NCBI RefSeq assembly: GCF_013410405.1
Contig: NZ_JACCFK010000002.1
Location: 62,001-126,000 of the forward strand
DNA: 64,000 nucleotides
Direction: 5' to 3'
Origin: Amycolatopsis endophytica
Lineage (GTDB): Bacteria > Actinomycetota > Actinomycetes > Mycobacteriales > Pseudonocardiaceae
Shown one piece after another: positions 41,139 through 51,114 of this stretch. The notes beneath the pieces were generated by a model, which saw only the letters and a list, made by a program, of their open reading frames with translations, was not told the DNA's origin and did not search any database. Numbering within the stretch: the first letter of the stretch is position 1; every line of letters begins with the position of its first letter. The position numbers were made by a program, and so were the translations under genes.

Positions 41139-43904
41139 TCAGGCGGGCTGGGGTGCGAGCCCGTCCGGTGCCCCGGCACCCTCGGTGACCGCTTCCGGCT
41201 CGGGTGCCTCGTGGGCGAGCACGTGCTTCCCGAGCTGGCGGCCCAGCTCGGCGTAGGCCGTGAACTTGCCGTCGTCGAAGAACTGGTCGCTCGTACCGTC
41301 GCGCGGGAACTCGGGATGGTGCGCGGCATAGGAAAGCAGTTCATACGGCAGGTCCCGCCAGAGCAGCGCCTTCGCCACGACCAGCCGCCCCGCACCGGCC
41401 TGTCCGCTTTCCGCCGGGTAATGGATGGTGCCGGTGATCAGCGGACTGTCCGACAACCGGCTGTTCAGGGCGCGGAGCGGGTGCTCGGGTTCGAGCGGTT
41501 CGGCGCCGCCCGGTTCGGCGCGCCACGGGTCGTCGAGTGTCACGCGCACCCCGAGTTCCTGCGCCGCCAACGCGAGTGCCGCGGCCAGTCCGCTCGCCGA
41601 CGGTGGCTCGTCCGCGCCCGCGTCGATGCAGTAGATCGTCGTGCAGCGGCGGCGGAACAGCTCGACCAGGCCGAGGTTGTCGTAGTGCCCGCCGTCGGTG
41701 ACGTGCAGCAGCCGGTCGGCGTGCGAGTGGATGCCGACTACCTCGCGCAGCAGGTAGGGCAGGCGGCGGGCGTGCGGCAGCGCCGGATACGCCCAGGCGG
41801 CCGGGTCCGCGCGGGGCGGGCGGCGCAGCAGGATGTCCGGGTTGGGCAGCCAGGTGCCCAGCCGTGCACCGGAGAGCGCGAGCAGGATCTGGTACCAGCG
41901 TGAGGCGCGGCCCATCGCGGAGGCGAACGCGGCGCCGCTGATCGCGACCGCGCCCTGCACCGTGAGGTCGCGCTGGAACCGTCCCGGCACCTCGGCCTGC
42001 AGCCTGCCGGTCTCGATCCAGCCGACATCCGGTCCACCGACCCAGCCGCTGCTCATCGTGTAGGACACGGCATTGAGGCCGGGGGAGGTGCGGCCTTCGC
42101 CGGTGAGGTTGGCGGCGGCGGCGAACACGACGCGCGGGAAGCCGTCGGCGCGGCCGTAGGTCGCCAGCGAACTGCGCTCGGTGCTCGGGTACGGCGCCGC
42201 GACGACCTGACCATCGGTGCGGCGCACGGCCCGCACGGCGAAGGTGCACGCCAGCCGTTCGCGGTAGAAGGGGTGCAGGCTCAGCGACGTCTCGTCGATC
42301 AGGCCGCCGAGAACCACCAGCACCACGACCAGGCCGAGCGCGGCCCACAGCAGGTCCGGCTCGCCGAGCGGGGTGATCGCCGCGGCGAACAGCAGCAGCC
42401 AGAACAGGGCGAGGATCGTGATCGTGATGATCACCAGCAGCCGTTGCAGGAGGCTGCTCGGCAGCGCGGCGGTGAGCGCGTCGAGGGAGTCCCTGGCCTT
42501 GAGGACCACCTTGCGGTTGCGCCAGCCGACGGTGGCGAGGGTGGACACGTAGGTCAGCAGCAGCGCGGCGAACGGGCTGCCCAGCGCGATCGTCGGCGGC
42601 GTCAGGGTGAGCAGGCGACCGGCCAGCCAGGCCAGTGCGGGAACCCCGAGCGTCAGCATCGCGATCAGGGCCGCGAGCAGCGCCAGCCTGCTGGAGGTCC
42701 GTCGGGCGATCTGGCGGAACAGCACGCGCGCGGGCGGGATCCAGCGTCCCACCAGCGACACCACGGCGGCGAACACCACGGTCAGGCCGAGCGAGATCAG
42801 CGCGCCGGTGCGGGGCGCCGGGTACCCGTCGGCGGGGAACACGGTGAGCGGGATGTGCCGGTACAGCCATCCGGTCGCCACGCCGAGCACGACCGCCGGG
42901 GCGAACACCAGGAACAGCGACAGCAGCAGCCCGCGCGCGAGCACGCCCAGCGCGGTGAGCAGCTCGGCCGGGGTGGTGGCCAGGTAGCTGACGTGCCTGC
43001 GGACGTGGTCCTCCTCGACACTGCCCGGTCCCAGCGCGGACTCAGGTGTCGAGACGGAGTCGCCGGGTGGCGGTTGGTTCGGGTCGCAGGCCGGGGTCAG
43101 CGCCTGGATCAGGGCGCCCGCGGTGTAGCCGCCGCCGGAGACCGAGACCAGGTACTGGGCGCCGAGCAGCTTCTCGCGCAGTGGCTGCAACGCGCCGAGC
43201 GCGACGCTCGCCGACCGGATCCCGCCGCCGGACAGGCAGAACCCGGTGCCGCCGACCGGTTCGCCCCCCGGCAGCCGGTACCCTTTGCGCCAGCGCGCGC
43301 CGGCGGGCTGTTCCCCGGCGCCTGCCGTGGTCACGGGGTCCACCGGCGCGAGTGCGGCCGAGCAGAGACCGTCCGGCGCGTCGCGCCGCACCGGCCGCGC
43401 GCACCGGATGAGCGTGAGGATCACCCCGTACGCCGCGAGCAGCGTGGCGGGCAGCAGGCCGGCGAACTTCGTGACCGCCGCCGCGGAGGCGAACTCCAGC
43501 ACCACCGCGTCCGGATCCCGGGTGGCGGCCAGCAGCAGCACGTTCTCCAGGACATCGGAAACGACCGTGACCAGACCGGCGACCCGCGCGAAGCGGGCGA
43601 TCTCGTGCATTGCGGTGCGCGGTTGCGACACCCACAACGCGGCCGTGGTCCCCAGCAGCACCGCGGTCCCGTATCCCGCGATCGCGGCGAAGTCCCAGCC
43701 GAGCGCGGCCGCGGTTCCCGGCGGGAACGGCACCGGCTGGTCGCCGCCGCCCAGTTCGATCGCCGGTACGCCGATCTCCGGCGCGAACGCCCGGTACAGC
43801 CCGATGCCCAGCCCGGCCAGCAGGACTGCGGCGACGGCGGTCAGCGCCGCCGTGCCCCGCCCCGGTGTTTCGCCTGCCCCGGGCAGCAGCTCACGCCAGC
43901 GCAC
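41139..43904 (-). CDS. large membrane protein with cPLA2/patatin-like phospholipase domain
   Basis: A 921-residue protein with several N-terminal membrane segments, an acyl-hydrolase domain interrupted by about eight further membrane segments, and a C-terminal catalytic part. The oxyanion motif is GFCLSGGGIRSASVALGALQ, the serine elbow YLVSVSGGGYTAGAL, and the catalytic aspartate segment HVTDGGHYDNLGLVELF. This is the layout of cPLA2-type lipases. The GTG at 43904 follows GGGGAGG. It likely acts on membrane lipids or acyl chains from within the membrane. It is divergent from the ATPase gene. Confidence 0.85.
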   Translation of the reverse strand: MRWRELLPGAGETPGRGTAALTAVAAVLLAGLGIGLYRAFAPEIGVPAIELGGGDQPVPFPPGTAAALGWDFAAIAGYGTAVLLGTTAALWVSQPRTAMHEIARFARVAGLVTVVSDVLENVLLLAATRDPDAVVLEFASAAAVTKFAGLLPATLLAAYGVILTLIRCARPVRRDAPDGLCSAALAPVDPVTTAGAGEQPAGARWRKGYRLPGGEPVGGTGFCLSGGGIRSASVALGALQPLREKLLGAQYLVSVSGGGYTAGALIQALTPACDPNQPPPGDSVSTPESALGPGSVEEDHVRRHVSYLATTPAELLTALGVLARGLLLSLFLVFAPAVVLGVATGWLYRHIPLTVFPADGYPAPRTGALISLGLTVVFAAVVSLVGRWIPPARVLFRQIARRTSSRLALLAALIAMLTLGVPALAWLAGRLLTLTPPTIALGSPFAALLLTYVSTLATVGWRNRKVVLKARDSLDALTAALPSSLLQRLLVIITITILALFWLLLFAAAITPLGEPDLLWAALGLVVVLVVLGGLIDETSLSLHPFYRERLACTFAVRAVRRTDGQVVAAPYPSTERSSLATYGRADGFPRVVFAAAANLTGEGRTSPGLNAVSYTMSSGWVGGPDVGWIETGRLQAEVPGRFQRDLTVQGAVAISGAAFASAMGRASRWYQILLALSGARLGTWLPNPDILLRRPPRADPAAWAYPALPHARRLPYLLREVVGIHSHADRLLHVTDGGHYDNLGLVELFRRRCTTIYCIDAGADEPPSASGLAAALALAAQELGVRVTLDDPWRAEPGGAEPLEPEHPLRALNSRLSDSPLITGTIHYPAESGQAGAGRLVVAKALLWRDLPYELLSYAAHHPEFPRDGTSDQFFDDGKFTAYAELGRQLGKHVLAHEAPEPEAVTEGAGAPDGLAPQPA

Positions 43905-44045
43905 CCTCGCCTCCCCAGCGGATCCGCACAGTACTGCGTGGAGTGTGGTGGTGACGTCGCGGTCTGTAAAGGCCGGCCGGGTGAACACCCCGCAACCGTT
44001 ATCAGGCGGACAATCCGGACCCCGAGGAGATAGCGTCAGCAAGCG

Positions 44046-47000
44046 ATGGACACCCACACCGAACCGGCCCTGATCGGCCGGGAGCACGCCAGCGGCCTGC
44101 TGCGCGCCGAGATCGGCCGCGCCGTGGACAGCCACGGCGGCCTGGTGCTGGTCACCGGTGAGCCCGGGATCGGCAAGACCACGCTGATCACCGGCGCGGC
44201 GGACGAAGCCCGCAGGCTCGGTGCGGTGGTGCTGGGCGGCGCGTGCTGGGACTCCGACACCGCGCCGGGCTACTGGCCTTGGGTGCAGGTGCTGCGCGGG
44301 CTGCGGCGCTCCGCGACGCCGGAGGAATGGGCCGTGATCGAGCGGGAAGCCGGGGGCGCGCTGGCGGTGCTGCTGGGTGAGGCGGACACGCGCGACGCCC
44401 CGGACGGGTTCCGCCTCTACGACGCCGTCACCAGCGCACTGGTCACCGCCTCGCACCGCAGGCCGGTCGTGGTGCTGCTGGACGACCTGCACTGGGCCGA
44501 CACCGCGTCACTGAAACTGCTGGAGTTCGCGGCCGGGCACACCTGGTTCGAGCGGCTGCTGCTGGTCGGCACCTACCGCGACGCCGAGGTCGAGGTCGCC
44601 GACCACCCGCTGCGGCCGTTGCTGTCCTCGCTGGTGGCCAAGGCGCGGGCGGTCACGCTCACCGGCCTGGACCCGGACGAGGTCGGGCGGCTCATCGCGC
44701 GCACGGTCGGCGAGGCGCCGGGCGCGGACGTGATCGCCGAGATCCACCGGCGCACCGGCGGCAACCCGTTCTTCGTCGAGCAGGCCGCCCGGCTGTGGCG
44801 CGGCGGCGGCTCGGTCACCGCGATCGCGCCCGGGGTGCGGGACGCCGTGCGGCGACGGTTGTCGCTGCTGCCCGAGGCCGTGGCCGGTCTGCTGACCACG
44901 GCGGCGGTGCTGGGCCAGCAGTTCCACCGGCAGGTGCTCGCGGCGGTCGCGGCGATCCCGGTCGCCCAGGCCGATCGCCTGCTCGACCAGGCCGTGGCCG
45001 GGCGGCTGGTCACCGTGCGCGGCGGTGGCCGGTTCGCCTTCGCGCACGACCTGGTCCGCGAGACGCTGTACGACTCGCTGGGGGAGGCCGAGACCCGGCA
45101 GCGGCACGCCGCGGTGGTCGCCGCGCTCGACGCTCCGGCGCTGGCCGACCGGATCCTGCCCGCCGAAGCCGCGCGCCACGCTTACCAGGCCGGTCCGCTG
45201 GTGCCCGCCACCCGCGCGACGGACCTCATCCTCGCGGCGGGACGGGCCGCGTCCGGGCGCTTGGCGATCGAGGAGGCGATCGGTCACTTCCGGCGCGCGG
45301 CGGCCGTGGCCGAGGACCCGCGGCGGCGCGTGCTCGCTCTGCTGGAGCTGGGCAGCGAGGTGCACCATTCCGGTGATCCGGGCGAGGGCTGGGCGGTGTT
45401 CGACGAGGCGACGGAGCTGGCCAGGAACCTCGGCGAACCCGAACTGCTGGCCCGCGTGGCACTGACGGCCTACCGGTGGGGCGACGACGCGGAGCGCGCC
45501 GATCTGAAGGCCGGGCTCATCACCGAAGCGCACCGGGCGCTGATCGGCCCGGGGGAGGACCGCCCGGTGGAGGAGCGGGCCCGCGAGGTGATCGTCCAGC
45601 TGGGCATGCTCGCCCGCGAGGGTGGTGACGACGAGGCGCTCGGGTTCAGCCTGTCCACTTTGCACAACTCGATCTGGGGGCTGGGCACCGCCGCCGAGCG
45701 GGATGCGCTGATGGCGGAGCTGGCCGAGGTCGCCCACCGCAGCGGCGACACCGAGACCGAGCAGTACGCCACGTCCCTGCGCTGGGTCGCCCTGCTGGAG
45801 CTGGGCGATCCGCGTTACTTCGATCAGATGCTGCGCTTCGTCGCGATGACCGAGCACGGCGGGATGCGCCGGATGCAGTTCGGCGCGACGATCGACCAGA
45901 GCATCCTCGCGGCCTTCCGCGGCCGGTTCGCCGAGGCGACGGCACTGTTCGAGGAGGTGCTGAACTCGCCGGAACAGGAGCGGCACGCCCATTTCCGGCC
46001 GATGCTCAACCACCACCGGTGGTCGCTGCTGCTGCAACAGGGCCGGTTCGACGAGCTGGCGGAGCTGCACGCCTCGCTCGGCCCCGCCGACTACGCCTAC
46101 GCCGGTCTGCTGGAAGCCCTCACCGCGATCGAGCGCGGCGACCCGGCCGCGGCGGCCCGGTACCTGGACAGCCTGGGGGAGTGCCCGCTGATCCCGCGCT
46201 CCTACCTGCCGATGGTGCTGCGGTTGCAGGCACAGACCGCGGCGGCCACCGGGGACCGCGCGCTGGCCGGGCGGACACGGGAGGCCCTGCTGCCCTACGA
46301 CGGGCAGTGGCTGGTGGGGGTGTTCGGGTTCGAGATCGCCGGACCGGTCACGTTGTGGCTCGGCACACTGGCCGCGGCGGAACGGCACTGGGACGAGGCG
46401 CTGCAGCGCTACCTCGACGCCGAACGCTCCGCCGAGTCGCTGCGCGCGCGTCCGTGGGTGGTGCGGGCGCGGCTGGCGCGCGCCGCCGCCCTGCTGGACC
46501 GCGCCGCGCCCGGGGACGAGACCACCGCCTCCCGCCTGCTGGACGCGATCACGGCGGAGGCCGCCGAGCTGGACCTGCGGCAGGTGCCCGAACGGGTGCG
46601 CCGCCTGCGGTCGCGCGCCGAGGCGCCCGCGCTGTCCGGGGAGTTCCGGTTCACCGGCACGACGTGGGCGCTCGGTTTGGACGGCCGGACCGTGCACCTG
46701 CCCGACGCGAAAGGTCTGCGGGACCTGCACTTCCTGCTCGGCCACCCGGGCACCGACGTGCCCGCGGTCCGGCTGCTCGACCCGGCCGGCGGCGAGGTCG
46801 TGGTGGCCGCGCGGCGCCTCGGCGGTGACGACGTCCTCGACGAGACGGCGAAGACCGCCTACCGCCGCCGCCTCGCCGTGCTGGACGACGAGATCGACGG
46901 GGCGGCCGCCCGCGGCGACGACGAGAAGGCCGCCCGGCTCGACGCGGAGCGGGCGGCCCTGCTGGACGAACTGCGTGCCGCGGCCGGGCTGGGCGGGCGC

Positions 47001-47180
47001 ACCCGGCGGCTCGGCGACGAGGCCGAGCGCGCCCGCAAGACGGTGACCGCCCGGATCCGCGACACGCTGCGCCGGCTCGACGATCGCCACCCCCAGCTCG
47101 CCGAGCACCTGCGGGCGACCGTCTCCACCGGCGCCGCCTGCCGCTACGCCCCCTGCAACGGCGTCACCTGGCGGCTCTGA
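44046..47180 (+). CDS. large AAA/STAND-type ATPase with TPR-like repeats
   Basis: A 1044-residue protein. N-terminal ATPase module: Walker A GEPGIGKT and Walker B VVVLLDDLHWAD, followed by a winged-helix region. The middle (about residues 380-860) is a TPR-like helical array. The C-terminus is not LuxR-type: TVHLPDAKGLRDLHFLLG is followed by a coiled coil and RARKTVTARIRDTLRRLDDR, a tail known from other actinobacterial ATPases of this kind. Probably a signalling or regulatory scaffold. A -10-like TAGCGT 9 bases before the ATG suggests a leaderless mRNA. Confidence 0.82.
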   Translation: MDTHTEPALIGREHASGLLRAEIGRAVDSHGGLVLVTGEPGIGKTTLITGAADEARRLGAVVLGGACWDSDTAPGYWPWVQVLRGLRRSATPEEWAVIEREAGGALAVLLGEADTRDAPDGFRLYDAVTSALVTASHRRPVVVLLDDLHWADTASLKLLEFAAGHTWFERLLLVGTYRDAEVEVADHPLRPLLSSLVAKARAVTLTGLDPDEVGRLIARTVGEAPGADVIAEIHRRTGGNPFFVEQAARLWRGGGSVTAIAPGVRDAVRRRLSLLPEAVAGLLTTAAVLGQQFHRQVLAAVAAIPVAQADRLLDQAVAGRLVTVRGGGRFAFAHDLVRETLYDSLGEAETRQRHAAVVAALDAPALADRILPAEAARHAYQAGPLVPATRATDLILAAGRAASGRLAIEEAIGHFRRAAAVAEDPRRRVLALLELGSEVHHSGDPGEGWAVFDEATELARNLGEPELLARVALTAYRWGDDAERADLKAGLITEAHRALIGPGEDRPVEERAREVIVQLGMLAREGGDDEALGFSLSTLHNSIWGLGTAAERDALMAELAEVAHRSGDTETEQYATSLRWVALLELGDPRYFDQMLRFVAMTEHGGMRRMQFGATIDQSILAAFRGRFAEATALFEEVLNSPEQERHAHFRPMLNHHRWSLLLQQGRFDELAELHASLGPADYAYAGLLEALTAIERGDPAAAARYLDSLGECPLIPRSYLPMVLRLQAQTAAATGDRALAGRTREALLPYDGQWLVGVFGFEIAGPVTLWLGTLAAAERHWDEALQRYLDAERSAESLRARPWVVRARLARAAALLDRAAPGDETTASRLLDAITAEAAELDLRQVPERVRRLRSRAEAPALSGEFRFTGTTWALGLDGRTVHLPDAKGLRDLHFLLGHPGTDVPAVRLLDPAGGEVVVAARRLGGDDVLDETAKTAYRRRLAVLDDEIDGAAARGDDEKAARLDAERAALLDELRAAAGLGGRTRRLGDEAERARKTVTARIRDTLRRLDDRHPQLAEHLRATVSTGAACRYAPCNGVTWRL

Positions 47181-47183
47181 GGA

Positions 47184-48032
47184 TCACTTGCGGTTGTAGA
47201 GCCGCATCGTCCAGGTGCCGAACACGGTCAGCAGCGCGGCGCTGGCGATGAAGGTCCACAGGATGTCCGTGCCGTCCGGCACGCCCATCATGAGGCTGCG
47301 CACCGCGTCGGACAGGATCGTGATCGGGTTGACGTTCACGAACGCCCGCAGCCAGCCCGGCATGGTGACCGGGTCGACGAACACGCTGCTCAGGAACGTC
47401 AGCGGGAACAGCACCATCATGCTCACGCTCATCACCGACTTCTCGGTGCGCAGCATCAGCCCGAACATCGTCCAGATCCAGGAGAACGCGAACGAGAACA
47501 CGATCAGCAACCCGACCCCGGCCAGTACACCGCCGACCCCGCCCGCCGGGCGGAACCCGAGGATGAGCCCGACCGCCAGGATGACCACCGAGGCCATGCT
47601 GTAGCGGACCACGTCGCCCAGCAGCGCGCCCACCAGCGCCGACGGCCGCCAGATCGGCAGCGTGCGGAAGCGGTCGAACACGCCCTTCTCGATGTCGATG
47701 TTGACACCCAGCCCGGTGTACATGGTGATCATCACGACGCTCATCACGAGGATGCCGGGCAGCAGGAACTGCAGGTACTGCGTGGTGGACCCGGCCAGCG
47801 CGCCGCCGAAGAGGTAGGTGAACATCAGCGTCATCATGATCGGGAACGCGGTGACGTCGAACAGCTGCTCGGGCACGTGCTTGATCTTGAGCATGGCCCG
47901 CCAGCCGAACGTCAGCGACGCCGACAGGGCGCTGGGCCGCCGCGGTTGCTCACCGGCGTCGAGCACGGCGTGCAGGCTTTCCGCCGCCGGGGTGTAGGTG
48001 GCGGTGGTCGGGTCGGTCGTGGTGGCGGTCAT
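47184..48032 (-). CDS. ABC-2 type transporter permease (DrrB-like)
   Basis: A 282-residue permease with six membrane helices. The elements [22 protein letters not shown] and [25 protein letters not shown] are typical of DrrB-type daunorubicin-resistance permeases. Its ATG overlaps the stop of the ATPase gene (ATGA). It converges with the large ATPase gene, leaving only three bases between stops. With its partner it exports an amphipathic drug or lipid. Confidence 0.92.
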   Translation of the reverse strand: MTATTTDPTTATYTPAAESLHAVLDAGEQPRRPSALSASLTFGWRAMLKIKHVPEQLFDVTAFPIMMTLMFTYLFGGALAGSTTQYLQFLLPGILVMSVVMITMYTGLGVNIDIEKGVFDRFRTLPIWRPSALVGALLGDVVRYSMASVVILAVGLILGFRPAGGVGGVLAGVGLLIVFSFAFSWIWTMFGLMLRTEKSVMSVSMMVLFPLTFLSSVFVDPVTMPGWLRAFVNVNPITILSDAVRSLMMGVPDGTDILWTFIASAALLTVFGTWTMRLYNRK

Positions 48033-49006
48033 GCCACTGCCTCCTGTTCGGCCGGGTGGTCGGTCAGGGCCAGGAACACCTCGTCGAGGCTGGGCTGGCC
48101 GAGGGAGAAGTCGTCGACGGTGATGCCCGCCCGCGCGAGGTCGGCCAGCGCGCGGGCGGCGTGCTCGGCCGCGCTCAGGCCGGATTCGGCGCCGCCGATG
48201 CGCGCGGTCAGCGACACCGGATCGCCGCCGAGCTCCACAGTGGACGTCAGCGCGCGGGCCATGACCTGCTGTGCCTGTGCCCGCTGGGAGCCCTCCCGCA
48301 GGCGGACGTGGATCGAGCCCGCGCCCACCGACGCCTTGAGCTGGCCCGGTGTGCCTTCGGCGATGACCTTGCCGTGGTCGATCACCGCGATGCGGTCGGC
48401 CAGGTGGTCGGCCTCGTCGAGGTACTGGGTGGTTAGCAGCACGGTGGTGCCCTGGGCGACGATGATGCGCACGATGTCCCACACCTGGTTGCGGCTGCGC
48501 GGGTCGAGCCCGGTGGTCGGCTCGTCCAGGAACAACACGTCCGGGGTGCGCAGGATGCTCGCCGCGATGTCGATGCGACGGCGCATGCCGCCCGAGTAGT
48601 TCTTGACCTGCCTGCCGCCGGCGTCGGTCAGCCCGAACGCCTCCAGCAGCTGGCCGGCGCGCCCGCGCGCGGCGGGTTTGCGGTGGCCGAGCAGACGGCC
48701 CAGCAGCACCAGGTTCTCGATGCCGGTCAGGTCCTCGTCGATCGAGGCGTACTGGCCGGTGAGGCTGACCCGCTGCCGCACCGCGTCCGGTTCGCGCAGC
48801 ACGTCGTGGCCGAACACCCTGGCCTCGCCGCCGTCGGGCCGCAGCAGGGTGGCCAGCACCCGCACCGCGGTGGTCTTGCCCGCGCCGTTGGGCCCGAGCA
48901 CGCCGTAGACGGTGCCGGCCGGGACGGCGAGATCGACGCCGTCCACGGCCCGCGTCTTGCCGAACACCTTGACCAGCCCGGACGTCTCGATCGCCAGATC
49001 GGACAT
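48029..49006 (-). CDS. ABC transporter ATP-binding protein (DrrA-like)
   Basis: A 325-residue ATPase. Walker [10 protein letters not shown], signature [11 protein letters not shown], Walker [13 protein letters not shown] and switch His in [15 protein letters not shown] context are all present. The C-terminal extension with [20 protein letters not shown] is specific to the DrrA group. The ATG at 49006 follows GGAAAGGAAGA. It forms a two-gene exporter with the permease downstream. Confidence 0.94.
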   Translation of the reverse strand: MSDLAIETSGLVKVFGKTRAVDGVDLAVPAGTVYGVLGPNGAGKTTAVRVLATLLRPDGGEARVFGHDVLREPDAVRQRVSLTGQYASIDEDLTGIENLVLLGRLLGHRKPAARGRAGQLLEAFGLTDAGGRQVKNYSGGMRRRIDIAASILRTPDVLFLDEPTTGLDPRSRNQVWDIVRIIVAQGTTVLLTTQYLDEADHLADRIAVIDHGKVIAEGTPGQLKASVGAGSIHVRLREGSQRAQAQQVMARALTSTVELGGDPVSLTARIGGAESGLSAAEHAARALADLARAGITVDDFSLGQPSLDEVFLALTDHPAEQEAVA

Positions 49007-49023
49007 GATTCTTCCTTTCCTTG

Positions 49024-49584
49024 TCACGCCACGTAGGGACGGGCCCGGCGGGCGGCGCGCAGCGCGTGGCCCCACCAGACGAGCTGGTCGAGCATGGGGC
49101 CGACCGACTGCCGGGCGGCCTCGTCGCGCGGCCCGCCGTCGGGCCCGGTGTCGAAGAGGTTGAAGCTGACGGTGTTGCGCAGGGTCACGGTGTGCAGCTC
49201 GGTGAAGACCACCCGCAGCTGCTCGACCGCGTACAGCCCCGCGCACCGGCACCCGTAGGACACGAACGCCACCGGCTTGGCCTGCCACTCGTCGTAGGCG
49301 AAGTCGATCGCCTGCTTGAGTGAAGCCGGGAAGCTACGGTTGTACTCGGGCGTGACGACGACGAACGCGTCCGCCCGGTCGATCTCGCTGGTGAAGGCCG
49401 TCATCCCAGGAGTCGCGCGAGCCGGGTAGCGGGCCGGGAACTCGAAGTCGGCCAGATCGGCGACCGCGAGCTCCAGGTCGTCCCGTTCGCGCGCCTGCTT
49501 GGCGAACCACTGGCCGACCTGACGGCCCGCCCGGCCTTCCCGGGTGCTCCCGATCAGGGCCAGTACCTTCAGGACCTCGTCCAT
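49024..49584 (-). CDS. NADPH-dependent FMN reductase-family protein
   Basis: A 186-residue flavodoxin-fold reductase. [20 protein letters not shown] binds FMN phosphate, and [20 protein letters not shown] is the family motif PEYN. It ends 18 bases before the exporter ATPase start, on the same strand, and is probably co-transcribed with it; a redox enzyme before a Drr-type pump could process the exported compound. The ATG at 49584 follows GAGGGCGGCC. Confidence 0.9.
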   Translation of the reverse strand: MDEVLKVLALIGSTREGRAGRQVGQWFAKQARERDDLELAVADLADFEFPARYPARATPGMTAFTSEIDRADAFVVVTPEYNRSFPASLKQAIDFAYDEWQAKPVAFVSYGCRCAGLYAVEQLRVVFTELHTVTLRNTVSFNLFDTGPDGGPRDEAARQSVGPMLDQLVWWGHALRAARRARPYVA

Positions 49585-49740
49585 GGCCGCCCTCCTCTCT
49601 CGCGCTCGACCGGAAGGCGCGAGATCGCCCGCTGGACCGGATCTAGCGGGCGGCCCCGTGGAACTCGCGCGCACGTTCGGCGAGTCCCACGCTCCGCCGG
49701 GCGGGTCCCACCTTCCCGACGCCGAGTCCCACACTCGCAC

Positions 49741-50050
49741 GCCACGCCCACGCGAAACCGCCACCCGGCGACGCACCGCGCCCCACCCCCGGACCACACC
49801 TCTCCCGAACCCGATCCCCAGCTACTTCGGTTGCCGAGCCATCGGGTCAAGCCACGCTTTCCCGGCTTGACGCGATGTCTGGGCAACCGAACACTGCAAG
49901 ATCGGGTTCGGGAGGCCCCAATCCGCCGGGCGCGCCAGCGCCCACGGCCCGAGGCGTAGCGAAGCGAAGCCCGGCGCCGTAGATACCCGCGTAGCGCAAA
50001 CCCACCCACCCCGGAAAGCAGAACTCGCGCGCGGGAGCGTGGGACTCGCG
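49741..50050. repeat. dispersed foldback repeat, copy 1
   Basis: About 310 bases closely similar to 57331-57650. The centre is a nested inverted repeat: 15-bp outer arms 49802-49816 and 49900-49914 (CTCCCGAACCCGATC and its complement), then CGGTTGCCGAG-type arms, CATCG/CGATG and GTCAAGCC/GGCTTGAC around a 10-base loop. A second block holds AGGCGTAGCGAAGCGAAGC. The copy ends with paired GAACTCGCG/GGACTCGCG motifs. No coding capacity. It fills the 49585-50065 gap and stops just before an acyl-CoA synthetase remnant. Confidence 0.85.
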
Positions 50051-50065
50051 GGTGGCTACCGACCG

Positions 50066-50203
50066 GGACGTTCGGTCCTGCGGGGCTTCAAGGCACCCGG
50101 ACGGGTGGTGTTCGGCCCGCTGTCGAAGACCCCGACGGGCAAGATCCGGAAGTACGTGCTGCTTGACCAGGCATGGTCCGGGCGGGACCGACGTATCCAA
50201 TGA
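50066..50203 (+). pseudogene. acyl-CoA synthetase, C-terminal remnant
   Basis: 46 codons in one frame read LRGFKAPGRVVFGPLSKTPT GKIRKYVLL, then end at a TGA. This is the C-terminal ANL motif with its catalytic lysine (PTGK). Everything before it is missing, and the foldback repeat begins 16 bases upstream, suggesting repeat insertion or recombination removed the gene. Confidence 0.8.
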
Positions 50204-50314
50204 GTAACGGTGGGGGTTGGCGGTTCACGCGCCGGGGTAGCCGGTGACGGAACGGATCCGAAGCGGTGGGTGGGACACCGCGACGGGCGAACGCTAGGGC
50301 AGGGGTGGGCCGTC

Positions 50315-50434
50315 ATGCTGTGGTTGATGTTGCTGGTTCCGATCGTGATCCTCGTGTTCACGGTGAGCCTGCAGAAGTTCGAGGCCGTGATGCTGGGCAC
50401 CGACCCGTGGCGTGATCGCCGCCGCTATCGCTGA
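50315..50434 (+). CDS. 39-residue single-membrane-segment protein
   Basis: MLWLMLLVPIVILVFTVSLQ KFEAVMLGTDPWRDRRRYR: one N-terminal hydrophobic helix and a basic cytoplasmic tail. The ATG at 50315 is preceded by AGGGGTGGG at good spacing, and the stop is 11 bases before the DevR-like regulator, so the two are probably co-transcribed. No family is recognised. Small membrane proteins of this form often tune a sensor or a respiratory enzyme; that is only a suggestion. Confidence 0.6.
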   Translation: MLWLMLLVPIVILVFTVSLQKFEAVMLGTDPWRDRRRYR

Positions 50435-50445
50435 GGACATGACGG

Positions 50446-51093
50446 ATGACCACGGTCTTCCTGGTCGACGACCACGAGGTGGTCCGGCGGGGCGTCGCCG
50501 AGCTGGTGGAGGCGGACCCGGAGATGACCGTGGTGGGGGAGGCCGCGACGGCCGCCGGGGCACTGACCCGGATCCCGGTGGTGCGGCCGGACGTGGCGGT
50601 GCTCGACCTGCGGCTGCCCGATGGCAGCGGTGTGGAGTTGTGCCGCGAGCTGCGGTCGCGGATGCCGGGCCTGCACTGCCTGGTTCTGACGTCCTACACC
50701 GACGAGCAGGCGATGCTGGACGCGATCCTCGCCGGCGCCGGTGGCTACGTCGTGAAGGACGTGCGGGGGATGGAACTCGTGTCGGCGGTGCGCCAGGTCG
50801 GGGCCGGGAAGTCCTTGCTGGACAACAGGGCGGCCTCGGCGTTGATGGCGCGGCTGCGCGCGGACGCCTCGCCCGCGGGGGAGGTCGCCCGGTTGACGGA
50901 ACAGGAACGCAAGCTTCTCGACCTGATCGGGGAGGGCTTGACCAACCGCGAGATCGCCGACCGGATGTTCCTCGCGGAGAAGACCGTCAAGAACTACGTG
51001 TCGCGGCTGCTGCACAAGCTCGGCATGCAGCGCCGCACGCAGGCCGCGGTGCTGGCCACCAGCCTGCGCCGGGAGCGGCCGGGCCGCCGCTGA
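50446..51093 (+). CDS. NarL/DevR-like response regulator
   Basis: A 215-residue two-component response regulator. The receiver domain has VDDHE, phospho-acceptor Asp in [11 protein letters not shown], Thr/Ser in VLTSYTDEQ and Lys in GYVVKDV. The LuxR-type helix-turn-helix is [29 protein letters not shown]. The [20 protein letters not shown] region is very close to DevR/DosR of mycobacteria, the hypoxia regulator. No histidine kinase is adjacent, so it is an orphan here. Hypoxia control is an inference. Confidence 0.9.
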   Translation: MTTVFLVDDHEVVRRGVAELVEADPEMTVVGEAATAAGALTRIPVVRPDVAVLDLRLPDGSGVELCRELRSRMPGLHCLVLTSYTDEQAMLDAILAGAGGYVVKDVRGMELVSAVRQVGAGKSLLDNRAASALMARLRADASPAGEVARLTEQERKLLDLIGEGLTNREIADRMFLAEKTVKNYVSRLLHKLGMQRRTQAAVLATSLRRERPGRR

Positions 51094-51114
51094 GACGCCC
51101 CGGCCGCCGCACGC

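Noticed and set aside
44508..47108. 866-codon open frame antisense to the large ATPase
   Set aside because: Shadow frame caused by high third-position GC; the plus-strand protein has clear Walker motifs.
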